Shown here in pieces: positions 1 through 8,197 of a stretch of DNA of 64,000 nt (position 1 is its first letter; each line of letters begins with the position of its first letter). The DNA lies in contig CAWUJH010000009.1 in assembly GCA_963922875.1 (NCBI GenBank), positions 1-64,000 on the forward strand. Direction: 5' to 3'. This DNA is from Ketobacter sp963922875. Its GTDB lineage: Bacteria > Pseudomonadota > Gammaproteobacteria > Pseudomonadales > Ketobacteraceae. Position numbers and translations under genes: made by a program. The notes under the pieces are model-generated. The model saw only the letters and a list, made by a program, of their open reading frames with translations, did not search any database and was not told where the DNA came from.

Positions 1-548
1 AACTCAGGCAAGAAAACCGGGATATTCGCGATCATTTCGAACATTACCAGCAGCGTACTGCCGAAGACCGCCAGCAGGAGCGCGAACAGTTCCATTCAGT
101 TAACCAGGGGCTGAAGGATCAGATCTCGGATCTGCAACACCGGCTCGCCCAGGCTGAGTCGAGAGCGTCAGAGCTGTATAACTCCAATGCGCAGTTACAA
201 CGACATGCCGATGAATTAAAACAAGCCAATGCGGCGCTAAATAGCGACCTGAAGGGAAAGATAGAAGATATCCAGAACCTAAAACACGAGTATGAAGAAG
301 CCGTGACAAGCTGCCGGGAATACCAGTATAAAAATGATCAATTGGCGGAAAGCATGGCCGTGCTCACCACTCAGAAAGCTGATATCGAAAAGCAAGTGGC
401 CGTGTTATCCCACGCATTGGAGACCACCAAAGCAGAACTGAAAACCGCCCAGGATAAAGTGGCATTTCTGACCGACGAGAATAAGGTGATTCTTCAGGAA
501 AAGGCGGTGATCCAGGGGCAGTTTAAACAGCTTCAGGAATCGTTATAG
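1..548 (+). CDS. KfrA-like coiled-coil DNA-binding protein, C-terminal part (5' truncated by window)
   Basis: An open frame runs from base 3 to the TAG at 546-548 with no in-frame stop, so the gene begins upstream of the window. The visible 181 residues are almost entirely heptad-like coiled coil, rich in Q, E, K, A and L (for example LRQENRDIRDHFEHYQQ near the start and QLQESL at the end). This composition resembles the C-terminal arm of KfrA-type proteins, which carry an N-terminal DNA-binding domain followed by a long alpha-helical tail. The diagnostic N-terminal domain is outside the window, so the family name is inference; another coiled-coil protein remains possible. It converges with the tetR gene, and no clear terminator hairpin lies in the 126-bp gap. 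Confidence 0.6.
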   Translation, partial: LRQENRDIRDHFEHYQQRTAEDRQQEREQFHSVNQGLKDQISDLQHRLAQAESRASELYNSNAQLQRHADELKQANAALNSDLKGKIEDIQNLKHEYEEAVTSCREYQYKNDQLAESMAVLTTQKADIEKQVAVLSHALETTKAELKTAQDKVAFLTDENKVILQEKAVIQGQFKQLQESL

Positions 549-674
549 ACTGGAAAGTAAATATCTATATGATTCAATGCTTTAGGGGTGAAGTGGCTAA
601 ATCCAACGCTTTTACCGGCCGGACCTCTATTACAACTGGTTAAGAACAGGCTTATTATCAGAATTATTCCGTTT

Positions 675-1307
675 CTAAACATGGCTGGCCTCGTCCAAAG
701 TTAATGCCCGAATTAAAATCTTATGCTGAGTTTCGAACAGAAGTTCCAGGTTCAATTGGGTATTACAAGTACGATCAAAAACCAACGTCCATATTGCACT
801 CATTAAAACCGGAGCAAACACTAGTCGAGCCGTCATTTCTGGATCCAGAGGCACCAGTTCACGGTTATCCATCCCCCTCCGCAAACAATTAGCTACGGCG
901 CTCAGACCTCGATCAACCACGTGGGTGCGATAATGTCGCACGACCTCCGGAAAAATGAAGGCATCGCTGATGAGTACCTTAGCTACCTTTGGGAGCTGTG
1001 AGACCCTTAACAAACGAGGTAACTCGGTTTGTAGTAAAGCTAGCGTTTCAAGCACGCTGGGCTTTTGTATTAATAAGGCCTCCAAGTGTTCAATTTGGGG
1101 GATGGCAATGGTTTTGATGATGGCAATAAACAATGATTCTTTGGAATCAAAATAGAGATAAAGCGTGCCTTTAGAAATGCCTGCATGGCGACCTATGCTC
1201 TCCATAGTGGTGGCAGAAAACCCATTCTGAAAAAATTGTTCTAGAGCAGACTGAATTATCTGGGCTTCTCTTTCTGATTTCTGAGTTTCGGTTTGAGCTC
1301 TTTTCAT
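675..1307 (-). CDS. TetR/AcrR-family transcriptional regulator
   Basis: A 210-residue protein with an N-terminal TetR helix-turn-helix at about residues 15-60. The motif FFQNGFSATTMESIGRHAG followed by SKGTLYLYFDSKESLF is characteristic of the family. The rest is an all-helical ligand-binding and dimerisation domain that cannot be assigned to a ligand by eye. The gene is preceded by a near-perfect 50-bp palindrome (1321-1370), whose position suggests autoregulation. No efflux pump or enzyme operon lies next to it inside the window. The upstream genes on the same strand are a DUF962 membrane protein and an adenylate cyclase-FHA protein. Family assignment is firm; target genes are unknown. Confidence 0.92.
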   Translation of the reverse strand: MKRAQTETQKSEREAQIIQSALEQFFQNGFSATTMESIGRHAGISKGTLYLYFDSKESLFIAIIKTIAIPQIEHLEALLIQKPSVLETLALLQTELPRLLRVSQLPKVAKVLISDAFIFPEVVRHYRTHVVDRGLSAVANCLRRGMDNRELVPLDPEMTARLVFAPVLMSAIWTLVFDRTCNTQLNLELLFETQHKILIRALTLDEASHV

Positions 1308-1320
1308 AGGGCTTTTATCC

Positions 1321-1370
1321 AGGCTGTATTATTTACTTACTGACCAGTCAGTAAGTAAATAATACAGCCT
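1321..1370. promoter_or_regulatory. 50-bp near-perfect palindrome, probable TetR operator
   Basis: Two 24-bp arms that are exact reverse complements flank a 2-bp centre (CA). The arms start AGGCTGTATTATTTACTTAC and meet around the core CTGACCAGTCAG. It lies 13 bp upstream of the tetR start. The core resembles short palindromic TetR-family operators, but the symmetry extends far beyond a normal 16-20 bp site. The sequence could therefore hold nested or two overlapping sites, or form a hairpin in the leader transcript. Confidence 0.7.
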
Positions 1371-1406
1371 AATTCCAGCAAGTGTAAACTGGTGATTTTG
1401 ACTTAG

Positions 1407-1712
1407 TTAGAGCTTAACTTTACCTGCGAATACATCTTTGAACATAACCCAGTCACCCATCAAGCTGTAGATTGGGTGAGTAAAAGTGGCTGGTCGATTG
1501 AGTTCAAAGAAAAAATGACCTACCCAGGCAAAGCCGTACCCTGCCACGGGCAACAGCAACAGTAACCACCATTCTTGGGTAAATAAAGTGATTAGCAGGA
1601 GAAGAATGACTAAGCAACTGCCAATAAAGTGAAGCCGGCGGCATACGAGGTTGCTGTGTTGCGCCAGATAGTATGGGTAAAATTTTTCAAACGTGTCCAG
1701 TTTATGTTCCAT
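1407..1712 (-). CDS. Mpo1-like / DUF962 membrane protein
   Basis: About 101 residues counted from the ATG at 1712; a TTG three codons upstream (1721) is also in frame, but the ATG is the more likely start. The N-terminal part contains the family's conserved stretch (FYPYYLAQHSNLVCRRLHFIG), followed by two hydrophobic segments separated by a short turn (around LLLLITLFTQEWWLLLLLPV). A second conserved block, GHFFFELNRPATF, follows, and then HPIYSLMGDW. This is the DUF962/YGL010w (Mpo1) layout; the yeast member is a dioxygenase acting on 2-hydroxy fatty acids. Whether the bacterial protein has that activity is not shown here. The start lies 17 bp after the cyclase stop (1730), so the two genes are probably co-transcribed. 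Confidence 0.82.
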   Translation of the reverse strand: MEHKLDTFEKFYPYYLAQHSNLVCRRLHFIGSCLVILLLLITLFTQEWWLLLLLPVAGYGFAWVGHFFFELNRPATFTHPIYSLMGDWVMFKDVFAGKVKL

Positions 1713-1729
1713 ACAGCTCAAATTACCCG

Positions 1730-2665
1730 TTAACTGAGGTTCGCGTCCTCTATTTTAAACCGGATTATGGCGTCATCCGCCGCTTTTTCAACACTTGCTC
1801 CAATAGCAATAAGACCTTCACCGGTAAGCAAAGTTTCGCGGCGATGCAGGCGAGTTGAGTTTGCTTGGCCTTTATTATTACGTATGGCCTGAATATAGGT
1901 GCCATTGGTACTGTGATCTGTGAGTACCACTTCTCCCCACCGAAATTCAATCCTGGCATGGGATCTTGAGGCCAAAGAACTGTCAACCTGCAATTCTGAA
2001 TTAGGATCTCGACCAATCAGGAAGGCGGAACTATCATGCCGCAACGTTATGTTGTGGTTATTGTATACTAGAGTGAGCTTTTTGGGCGGTGCCTGAATAT
2101 AGAGAGATTGCGTGGTAGGCTCGTGTAGGGAGGTTGCGTCCTCGTAGTCCCATACGACTTCTTCTACCATTAACGGCTCGGATTTACCTTTCACGTGCGT
2201 GCGCTGGTATTGGCGGATAATTTCTTTAAAGTGCTCTCTGGCGTGTTCCAAGGTCGAACGAGTGGCTATTATCCTGCCGCCATCACACAGCGAAACCACG
2301 CGCGCCGCTACATTCACCGTATCGCCAAAAGGATGGTTGCCTGCATCATACTCTATAGGCCCATAATGAAAGCCGATGCGCATTTTTATGAAGTGTTGAT
2401 CTTTTACGGGCTGACGAAAGAAATGCTGCTGGATATCCATAGCGGCGCTCACGGCATTTTTCACATGATCGAATGTCAGCATGGCTTCGTCCCCTATGGT
2501 TTCGATTAGCCGGCCATTATGTTGCTTGGTATGGTATACCACTCGCTTTAAACTTTCTGAAATACACTCGTGGGCATCTGTATCTCCGAGTGATTCATAC
2601 ATGCGAGTGCTACCCGCAACGTCAGCAAACATAACGACAATATGATCAGGTAGCTGGTTTGACAA
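1730..2665 (-). CDS. class III adenylate/guanylate cyclase with C-terminal FHA domain
   Basis: A 311-residue soluble protein without signal or membrane segment. Residues about 8-175 form a class III nucleotide cyclase catalytic domain. The two metal-binding aspartates are visible in MFADVAGST (D15) and IGDEAMLTF (D59), and FGDTVNVAARV is the usual helix near the dimer interface. Residues about 198-290 form a forkhead-associated domain with GRD at 218-220, the SRSH segment at 233-236 and NG at 254-255, the residues that bind phosphothreonine. The combination suggests cAMP (or cGMP) synthesis tied to Ser/Thr phosphorylation. Substrate choice and partner kinase cannot be read from the sequence. 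It is upstream of and probably co-transcribed with the DUF962 gene. Confidence 0.9.
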   Translation of the reverse strand: MSNQLPDHIVVMFADVAGSTRMYESLGDTDAHECISESLKRVVYHTKQHNGRLIETIGDEAMLTFDHVKNAVSAAMDIQQHFFRQPVKDQHFIKMRIGFHYGPIEYDAGNHPFGDTVNVAARVVSLCDGGRIIATRSTLEHAREHFKEIIRQYQRTHVKGKSEPLMVEEVVWDYEDATSLHEPTTQSLYIQAPPKKLTLVYNNHNITLRHDSSAFLIGRDPNSELQVDSSLASRSHARIEFRWGEVVLTDHSTNGTYIQAIRNNKGQANSTRLHRRETLLTGEGLIAIGASVEKAADDAIIRFKIEDANLS

Positions 2666-2758
2666 TTGTTTAGCCTATTTACCTTGATTTACTATGCATT
2701 CGAGGATTATAAAGTGCAGTATACAAAATCGTTGTACATTGCAAAATAAAGAACTGAA

Positions 2759-3193
2759 ATGAATCTATTTAAAGTGAATGAAAACGGTAAAGATGGCTTA
2801 CGCTTACCTTTAAACGACATGCTCAAGGACTTAGTATTCAATGACTTGGGCTTGATACCTGTGATAGCACAGCAACATGATACCAAAGAAGTCTTGATGA
2901 TGGCCTGGATGAACTTGGAGGCCATTGAAGAGACTATACGTACTGGGAGAGTCTGTTATTGGTCTCGATCCCGGCAATCATTGTGGCGAAAAGGTGAAAG
3001 CAGTGGCCAAGTCCAGTTATTAAAATCACTTAGCATTGATTGTGATGGCGATACTCTATTGATGGGAGTGGATCAAACCGGGCCAGCCTGTCATACCGGT
3101 CGTCGTTCTTGTTTTTTTTATAAAAAGGTAGATTCCGACGTGGTCATTGATGGCGAAGTGCTCATTGATCCACAAACGCTTTATAAAAAGTGA
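2759..3193 (+). CDS. hisI: phosphoribosyl-AMP cyclohydrolase
   Basis: HisI opens the adenine ring of phosphoribosyl-AMP in histidine biosynthesis. The 144-residue product carries the family motifs: VLMMAWMN, VCYWSRSRQSLW.KGE.SG, the IDCDGDTLL segment and PACHTGRRSCF, which together supply the cysteine ligands for zinc. There is no fused PRA-PH (HisE) domain. The N-terminus is about 15-20 residues longer than usual. A second ATG at 2816 would give a more standard length, so the start is uncertain. It stands alone, not in a his operon, divergent from the cyclase gene, and is followed by a strong terminator hairpin shared with ppsA. Confidence 0.93.
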   Translation: MNLFKVNENGKDGLRLPLNDMLKDLVFNDLGLIPVIAQQHDTKEVLMMAWMNLEAIEETIRTGRVCYWSRSRQSLWRKGESSGQVQLLKSLSIDCDGDTLLMGVDQTGPACHTGRRSCFFYKKVDSDVVIDGEVLIDPQTLYKK

Positions 3194-3318
3194 TAGTCTG
3201 AAAGCTATAGCAACCAGTGCGTCCATCGATATTTCATTTGAGGATGTATATCGGTTTGAAAGGGACCGCAGAGCAGTTGGGATTGCAAAAAACTAACTAC
3301 TGGATTTACCCCAATCAT

Positions 3319-3375
3319 CAATTAATCAAACACAAAAAGGGAGGCATTGCCTCCCTTTTTGTGTTTGATTAATTG
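3319..3375. terminator. bidirectional rho-independent terminator between hisI and ppsA
   Basis: A perfect inverted repeat with 27-bp arms (3319-3345 and 3349-3375) and a 3-nt loop. The GC core GGGAGGC/GCCTCCC is flanked by A and T runs on either side, so it reads as a hairpin plus U-tract from both directions. It lies between the converging hisI and ppsA genes. Confidence 0.93.
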
Positions 3376-3382
3376 CTCAGTT

Positions 3383-5755
3383 TTATAGATGTTGTTCAGC
3401 CAAATAGAACCAGGTATCGAGGACCGAATCTGGATTTAACGAGACACTATCAATCCCCATTTCCATTAACCATTTAGCCAGATCCGGATGGTCTGATGGG
3501 CCTTGACCACAAATCCCTACGTATTTCCCTGCTTTGTTGCAGGCTTCGATAGCTTTTTGCAGTAAGGCTTTCACCGCTGGGTCCCGCTCGTCAAAAAGGT
3601 GCGACACAATACCTGAATCACGATCAAGTCCCAAGGTTAACTGAGTTAAATCGTTAGACCCAATAGAGAATCCATCGAAATGTTCAAGGAACTGTTCCGC
3701 CAACAAGGCGTTAGTGGGTAACTCACACATCATAATAACTCGCAGCCCATTTTCGCCGCGTTTTAAGCCATTAGCTTCCAGCAATTTAATGACTTGTTCA
3801 GCTTCGCCAACGGTACGCACAAAAGGCACCATAATCTCTACGTTATCAAGCCCCATTTCTTCGCGAACTTTTTTCATGGCTCGACATTCGAGTTCGAAAC
3901 AATCGCGGAAACTATCAGAAATATAACGAGAGGCCCCACGGAAACCCAGCATCGGGTTTTCTTCTTCTGGTTCGTACAGTTTGCCGCCAATCAAGTTGGC
4001 ATATTCATTAGATTTGAAATCTGAGAGACGGACGATGACTTTTTTCGGGTAGAAAGACGCAGCCAGAGTTGCGATGCCTTCAACCAGTTTCTCAATGTAA
4101 AATTCCACTGGGCCAGCATAACCTGCAATTCGTCGCTGCACCGCTTGCTTCACATCTTTAGGTAGGGTGTCGTAATTGATTAACGCTTTAGGATGTACTC
4201 CAATCATTCGATTAATGATGAATTCCAAGCGAGCCAGACCAATACCTTCATTAGGCAATGCCTGGAAGTCAAAAGCTCGATCGGGATTACCTACGTTCAT
4301 CATGATTTTGAAGGGTAAATCAGGCATGGATTCGATGGAGTTTTTTTGAATATCGAAAACCAGTTGGCCTTCGTATACCAACCCGGTGTCACCTTCTGCA
4401 CAGGATACAGTGACATCCTGATTTTCACTCAAAAGATCCGTGGCGTCACCACAACCAACCACAGCTGGAATACCTAACTCGCGAGCGATAATGGCCGCAT
4501 GACAGGTACGTCCGCCACGGTTAGTGACAATGGCGGCGGCTCGCTTCATTACGGGCTCCCAATCCGGATCTGTCATGTCGGTCACCAACACATCTCCAGG
4601 TTGGACCTTATCCATTTCTTTCAAATTGGTTACCAAGCGAACTTTACCACTGCCAATGCGTTGGCCGATTGAACGACCTTCCACTAGAACTTTACCTTTT
4701 TCTTTCATCAGGTAACGTTCCATAACGTTGGTTTGGCGGCTTTTGACAGTTTCTGGTCGGGCTTGAACCACATAAATTTTGCCGTCGTCACCGTCCTTGG
4801 CCCACTCAACATCCACAGGATGCTGGTAGTGGTTTTCAATGATGAGACACTGTTTGGCAAGCTCCATTACATCGTCGTCGCTGATGGAGAAGCGCTGGCG
4901 GTCCTCTTTATCGACGTCAACGGTTTCGACGGATTTACCCGCACTAGTGGCAGACCCGTAAATCATTTTAACGGCTTTGCTACCCAGGTTGCGACGTAGA
5001 ATGGCTGGGCGACCCGCTGTTAGGGTTGGTTTGTGAATATAAAACTCGTCGGGGTTCACTTGGCCTTGAACCACGGTTTCGCCGAGACCGTAAGCTGCAG
5101 TTATAAATACTACATCTCTGAAGCCCGATTCGGTATCCAGCGAGAACATTACCCCGCTGGCGCCGGTTTCACTGCGGACCATACGTTGCACTCCAGCAGA
5201 GAGTGCAACGTCACGATGCTCGAATCCTTGGTGAACACGATAAGCGATGGCACGGTCGTTAAAGAGTGAAGCGAACACTTCTTTAACTGCAAAAAGTACG
5301 TTGTCTATGCCATTGATATTTAGGAAGGTTTCTTGCTGACCAGCAAATGATGCGTCGGGCAGATCTTCAGCGGTTGCCGATGAACGAACGGCGACGGACA
5401 TTTTTTCATTGCCATTCTGGAGCTTGCTGTAGGCTTCTCGAATAGCGCTTTCCAAAGCCTCGGGTAGCGGAGCTTTAATGATGGATTCTCTGATTTCTTT
5501 GCCGGTTTCGCCCAAAGCGACAACGTCGTTGACATCTAACGCGTCAAGAGCCTTGTGAATTTTGTCATTGAGGCCGCTTTGCGCCAGAAATTCTCGATAA
5601 GCCGAGGCCGTGGTTGCAAAGCCTCCTGGAACCGACACACCGGCGTTGGATAGATTGCTAAACATTTCACCCAGCGAGGCGTTTTTGCCGCCGACAGATT
5701 CGACGTCGTCTTTTGAAAGATCCTGGAACCAAATCACGTAATCGTTCAAGGTCAT
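3383..5755 (-). CDS. ppsA: phosphoenolpyruvate synthase
   Basis: PpsA converts pyruvate and ATP to PEP, AMP and phosphate, the entry to gluconeogenesis. The 790-residue length is that of the E. coli-type enzyme. Order of domains: N-terminal ATP-grasp pyruvate/PEP-binding domain (to about residue 340, with SVGGKNASLGEM and the VRSSATAEDLPDASFAGQQ nucleotide-binding segment), the phosphohistidine swivelling domain (GGRTCHAAIIARELGIPAVVG, catalytic His near residue 418), and the C-terminal PEP-utilising barrel (GSNDLTQLTLGLDRD and the GICGQGPSDHP active-site Cys near 748). Divergent from ppsR, whose product regulates it. The 243-bp region between the two holds several inverted repeats. Confidence 0.98.
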   Translation of the reverse strand: MTLNDYVIWFQDLSKDDVESVGGKNASLGEMFSNLSNAGVSVPGGFATTASAYREFLAQSGLNDKIHKALDALDVNDVVALGETGKEIRESIIKAPLPEALESAIREAYSKLQNGNEKMSVAVRSSATAEDLPDASFAGQQETFLNINGIDNVLFAVKEVFASLFNDRAIAYRVHQGFEHRDVALSAGVQRMVRSETGASGVMFSLDTESGFRDVVFITAAYGLGETVVQGQVNPDEFYIHKPTLTAGRPAILRRNLGSKAVKMIYGSATSAGKSVETVDVDKEDRQRFSISDDDVMELAKQCLIIENHYQHPVDVEWAKDGDDGKIYVVQARPETVKSRQTNVMERYLMKEKGKVLVEGRSIGQRIGSGKVRLVTNLKEMDKVQPGDVLVTDMTDPDWEPVMKRAAAIVTNRGGRTCHAAIIARELGIPAVVGCGDATDLLSENQDVTVSCAEGDTGLVYEGQLVFDIQKNSIESMPDLPFKIMMNVGNPDRAFDFQALPNEGIGLARLEFIINRMIGVHPKALINYDTLPKDVKQAVQRRIAGYAGPVEFYIEKLVEGIATLAASFYPKKVIVRLSDFKSNEYANLIGGKLYEPEEENPMLGFRGASRYISDSFRDCFELECRAMKKVREEMGLDNVEIMVPFVRTVGEAEQVIKLLEANGLKRGENGLRVIMMCELPTNALLAEQFLEHFDGFSIGSNDLTQLTLGLDRDSGIVSHLFDERDPAVKALLQKAIEACNKAGKYVGICGQGPSDHPDLAKWLMEMGIDSVSLNPDSVLDTWFYLAEQHL

Positions 5756-5784
5756 TCTCCCTACCTTGGTAATTAATTGAATCT

Positions 5785-5878
5785 AAGCACTTTTGGTGCT
5801 TGGGTTTGAGCAAACATTTGTAAGCTGTTTGCTATTTAAAATAGCGATTGTAGCTGGTTAAGGGAATAGCCCTTAACC
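5785..5878. promoter_or_regulatory. cluster of four short inverted repeats between ppsA and ppsR
   Basis: Within 95 bp of the divergent intergenic region there are four inverted repeats in series. They are AAGCAC/GTGCTT (5785-5801), GCAAACA/TGTTTGC (5810-5832), GCTATT/AATAGC (5831-5845) and GGTTAAGGG/CCCTTAACC (5856-5878, 5-nt loop). They may be regulator sites or leader hairpins for ppsA. No known binding consensus was recognised. Confidence 0.5.
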
Positions 5879-5998
5879 ACACTATTTTCGTGCAACTGGC
5901 AAGATTCTACTAAAAAAGTCAATAAATTACTCGTTCTAAATATTTTTTCACGTTAAATTATTAAGACGCATTTGCGCACCGAACAAATGGATAACATT

Positions 5999-6817
5999 AT
6001 GAAACGTACGGTATTTTTTATCTCTGACGGAACCGGAATTACAGCGGAAACCATGGGTTATTCCCTGCTCGCTCAATTTGACACAATAGACTTTGATCAG
6101 GTGACAATCCCCTATGTTACCAACGAGCAGAAACTCGACGCAGCCATATCTCGAATCAATAAGGCGCTGCTGGAGGATGATCTGCCGCCAGTGGTGTTCA
6201 GCACCATTATCAATGATACTTTGCGTGCCAAACTGGCCCAGTCTAAAGCTTTTATGATGGATATTTTTTCCAGTTTTCTAAAGCCGCTTGAAGAGGCTCT
6301 AGGCGCAGAATCCTCGTACTCGGTGGGCAAGGTGCACTCCATTATTGACGATAAGAAATACCAGGTTCGAATTGATTCAGTGAATTATGCTCTCGACAAT
6401 GATGACGGCGCCAGAACTCGATATTATGACAAAGCTGATGTGATTTTAGTGGGAGTTTCCCGGAGTGGGAAAACCCCCACCTGTTTGTATTTGGCGTTAC
6501 AATTTGGGATCAAAGCGGCTAACTATCCGCTCACAGATGATGATCTTGATGATTTGGAGTTACCGAAGGCGTTACGCGAACATCGGAGCAAGTTATTTGG
6601 TCTTAGCATCGAGCCGGAACGGCTCACAGCAATTCGCACCGAGCGCAAACCAAATAGCCGCTATGCCTCTATGGGCCAGTGTGAAAGTGAAGTGCGAGGA
6701 GCGGAAGCAATTTTTAATCGATACGGTATCCCCTTTGTAAACAGTACCCACGCATCCATCGAAGAAATCTCAACTAAAGTCATCGAGGCGGCAGGCATTA
6801 AACGTCGACTGGCGTAA
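5999..6817 (+). CDS. ppsR: PEP synthetase regulatory protein (bifunctional kinase/pyrophosphorylase, DUF299)
   Basis: PSRP inactivates PEP synthase by ADP-dependent phosphorylation of an active-site threonine and reactivates it by phosphate-dependent dephosphorylation. The product, 272 residues from the ATG at 5999, begins MKRTVFFISDGTGITAET, the typical family N-terminus. In-frame upstream starts at 5972 (TTG) and 5987 (ATG) add residues that do not fit the family. The P-loop GVSRSGKTPT lies at about residues 152-161. Later motifs such as RKPNSRYAS and PFVNSTHASIEEIS are also family features. Head-to-head with its substrate gene ppsA, the usual arrangement. Confidence 0.97.
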   Translation: MKRTVFFISDGTGITAETMGYSLLAQFDTIDFDQVTIPYVTNEQKLDAAISRINKALLEDDLPPVVFSTIINDTLRAKLAQSKAFMMDIFSSFLKPLEEALGAESSYSVGKVHSIIDDKKYQVRIDSVNYALDNDDGARTRYYDKADVILVGVSRSGKTPTCLYLALQFGIKAANYPLTDDDLDDLELPKALREHRSKLFGLSIEPERLTAIRTERKPNSRYASMGQCESEVRGAEAIFNRYGIPFVNSTHASIEEISTKVIEAAGIKRRLA

Positions 6818-6850
6818 GAAAATCAAGAAGATAAGAGCTGTATTTAAAGC

Positions 6851-8188
6851 ATGACTTTAACAAGCGTGAACTATCAATGCTTTGAGGTTGCTTACATCGC
6901 TGATTCCCAATCCGGTTTTGCTCGACTGAGTAGCAATAAGACCGGCTTTGTTTTGGAAAGTGGTGAGGCGCTATCGGATCATTCGTTAGATCTGTTTGGA
7001 TGCGATCCTTTGGTCCAGGAAACTGTGCCAGTAGGATCCGATAAACCCATGCTCGATGCTGCGATTCAGCGCATGAAAGCAAAGCTAGCTAACCATAAGT
7101 CGAGTTATTGTGGGCATCCGCTTCCAGGTTGGTACGGTCTTTGGGGATACCCGATAGGTAAACTTACCGAAGGTGTCACTTTAAAACCAGCGGCCGACTC
7201 TCTACCCATGTTATGTATGGGGTTTTATCCTGTCGTTGTGGTTACCAATCACCTAAAGCGCACTACCACTATCGTGTTTTTAAGAGAGTCCAAGACCCAG
7301 GCCCTACAATGGAAAGCGCAGTTAGAGTCTAACTGCGAAGCGGAAAACGATTCATCGCCAGAAATTGTTATCAGCACCTTTGAGCCTCACTGGGGATTGC
7401 CTGATTACCAGCAAAGGTTCCAGCGGGTGAAGGATTACATCCTGGCCGGAGACTGTTATCAGGTCAATTTAGCCCAAAAATTTACCGCACAAACTGAGGC
7501 CAGCCCTTGGTCTGTGTATCAGCGCTTGCGAAAACAGATGTCGGCGCCAATGGCGGGATACTACTCTGCAGACCAATGGGCGTTAATAAGCCTGTCGCCA
7601 GAACGCTTTATTTCCTGTGCAGACCAGCATGTTGTTACCAAGCCGATTAAAGGCACTCGGCCCCGTGGAGTGACATCAGAGCAGGATCAAACCTTAAAAA
7701 TGGCATTGCAGACCAGCGAGAAAGACCAAGCCGAGAATCTTATGATTGTGGATCTGTTGCGCAATGATTTGGGTAAATTGTGCCTTTGGGGCAGCGTCCA
7801 TGTGCAACAGCTGTTTGCTATTGAATCCTTCAGCAATGTTCACCACCTGGTGAGCACCATTACCGGTGAGTTGCCTCAACATGTGCACCCGCTTGATCTA
7901 ATGGCGGCTGTTTTCCCTGGAGGATCCATTACCGGTGCGCCAAAACACCGTGCCATGGAGATTATTGATGAACTGGAGGTGGAGAGCCGAAAGTTTTACT
8001 GTGGCAGTTTAATGTACTGTGATATTTCCGGGCGTCTGGATTCCAGTATACTGATTCGCTCGCTAATGGCGTTTGATGGCCAATTGGAGTGCTGGGCAGG
8101 TGGCGGCATTGTAGCCGACTCCACCTGCGAGCAAGAATACCAGGAGTGTTGGGATAAGGTCAGTGCCCTATTTGATGCTTTGTCCTAA
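6851..8188 (+). CDS. pabB: aminodeoxychorismate synthase component I
   Basis: PabB turns chorismate plus ammonia (supplied by the PabA glutaminase) into aminodeoxychorismate for p-aminobenzoate and folate. The 445-residue protein has the anthranilate synthase component I-like fold. The segment KPIKGTRPRG (about residues 263-272) carries the lysine that distinguishes PabB from TrpE, which has alanine there. Other motifs are the metal/chorismate-binding stretch ENLMIVDLLRNDLG, FPGGSITGAPKHRAMEIIDELE, and the C-terminal AGGGIVADS. It begins 33 bp after ppsR on the same strand and converges with thrH, with only 9 bp between the stops. Confidence 0.96.
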   Translation: MTLTSVNYQCFEVAYIADSQSGFARLSSNKTGFVLESGEALSDHSLDLFGCDPLVQETVPVGSDKPMLDAAIQRMKAKLANHKSSYCGHPLPGWYGLWGYPIGKLTEGVTLKPAADSLPMLCMGFYPVVVVTNHLKRTTTIVFLRESKTQALQWKAQLESNCEAENDSSPEIVISTFEPHWGLPDYQQRFQRVKDYILAGDCYQVNLAQKFTAQTEASPWSVYQRLRKQMSAPMAGYYSADQWALISLSPERFISCADQHVVTKPIKGTRPRGVTSEQDQTLKMALQTSEKDQAENLMIVDLLRNDLGKLCLWGSVHVQQLFAIESFSNVHHLVSTITGELPQHVHPLDLMAAVFPGGSITGAPKHRAMEIIDELEVESRKFYCGSLMYCDISGRLDSSILIRSLMAFDGQLECWAGGGIVADSTCEQEYQECWDKVSALFDALS

Positions 8189-8197
8189 GACTTAAGG

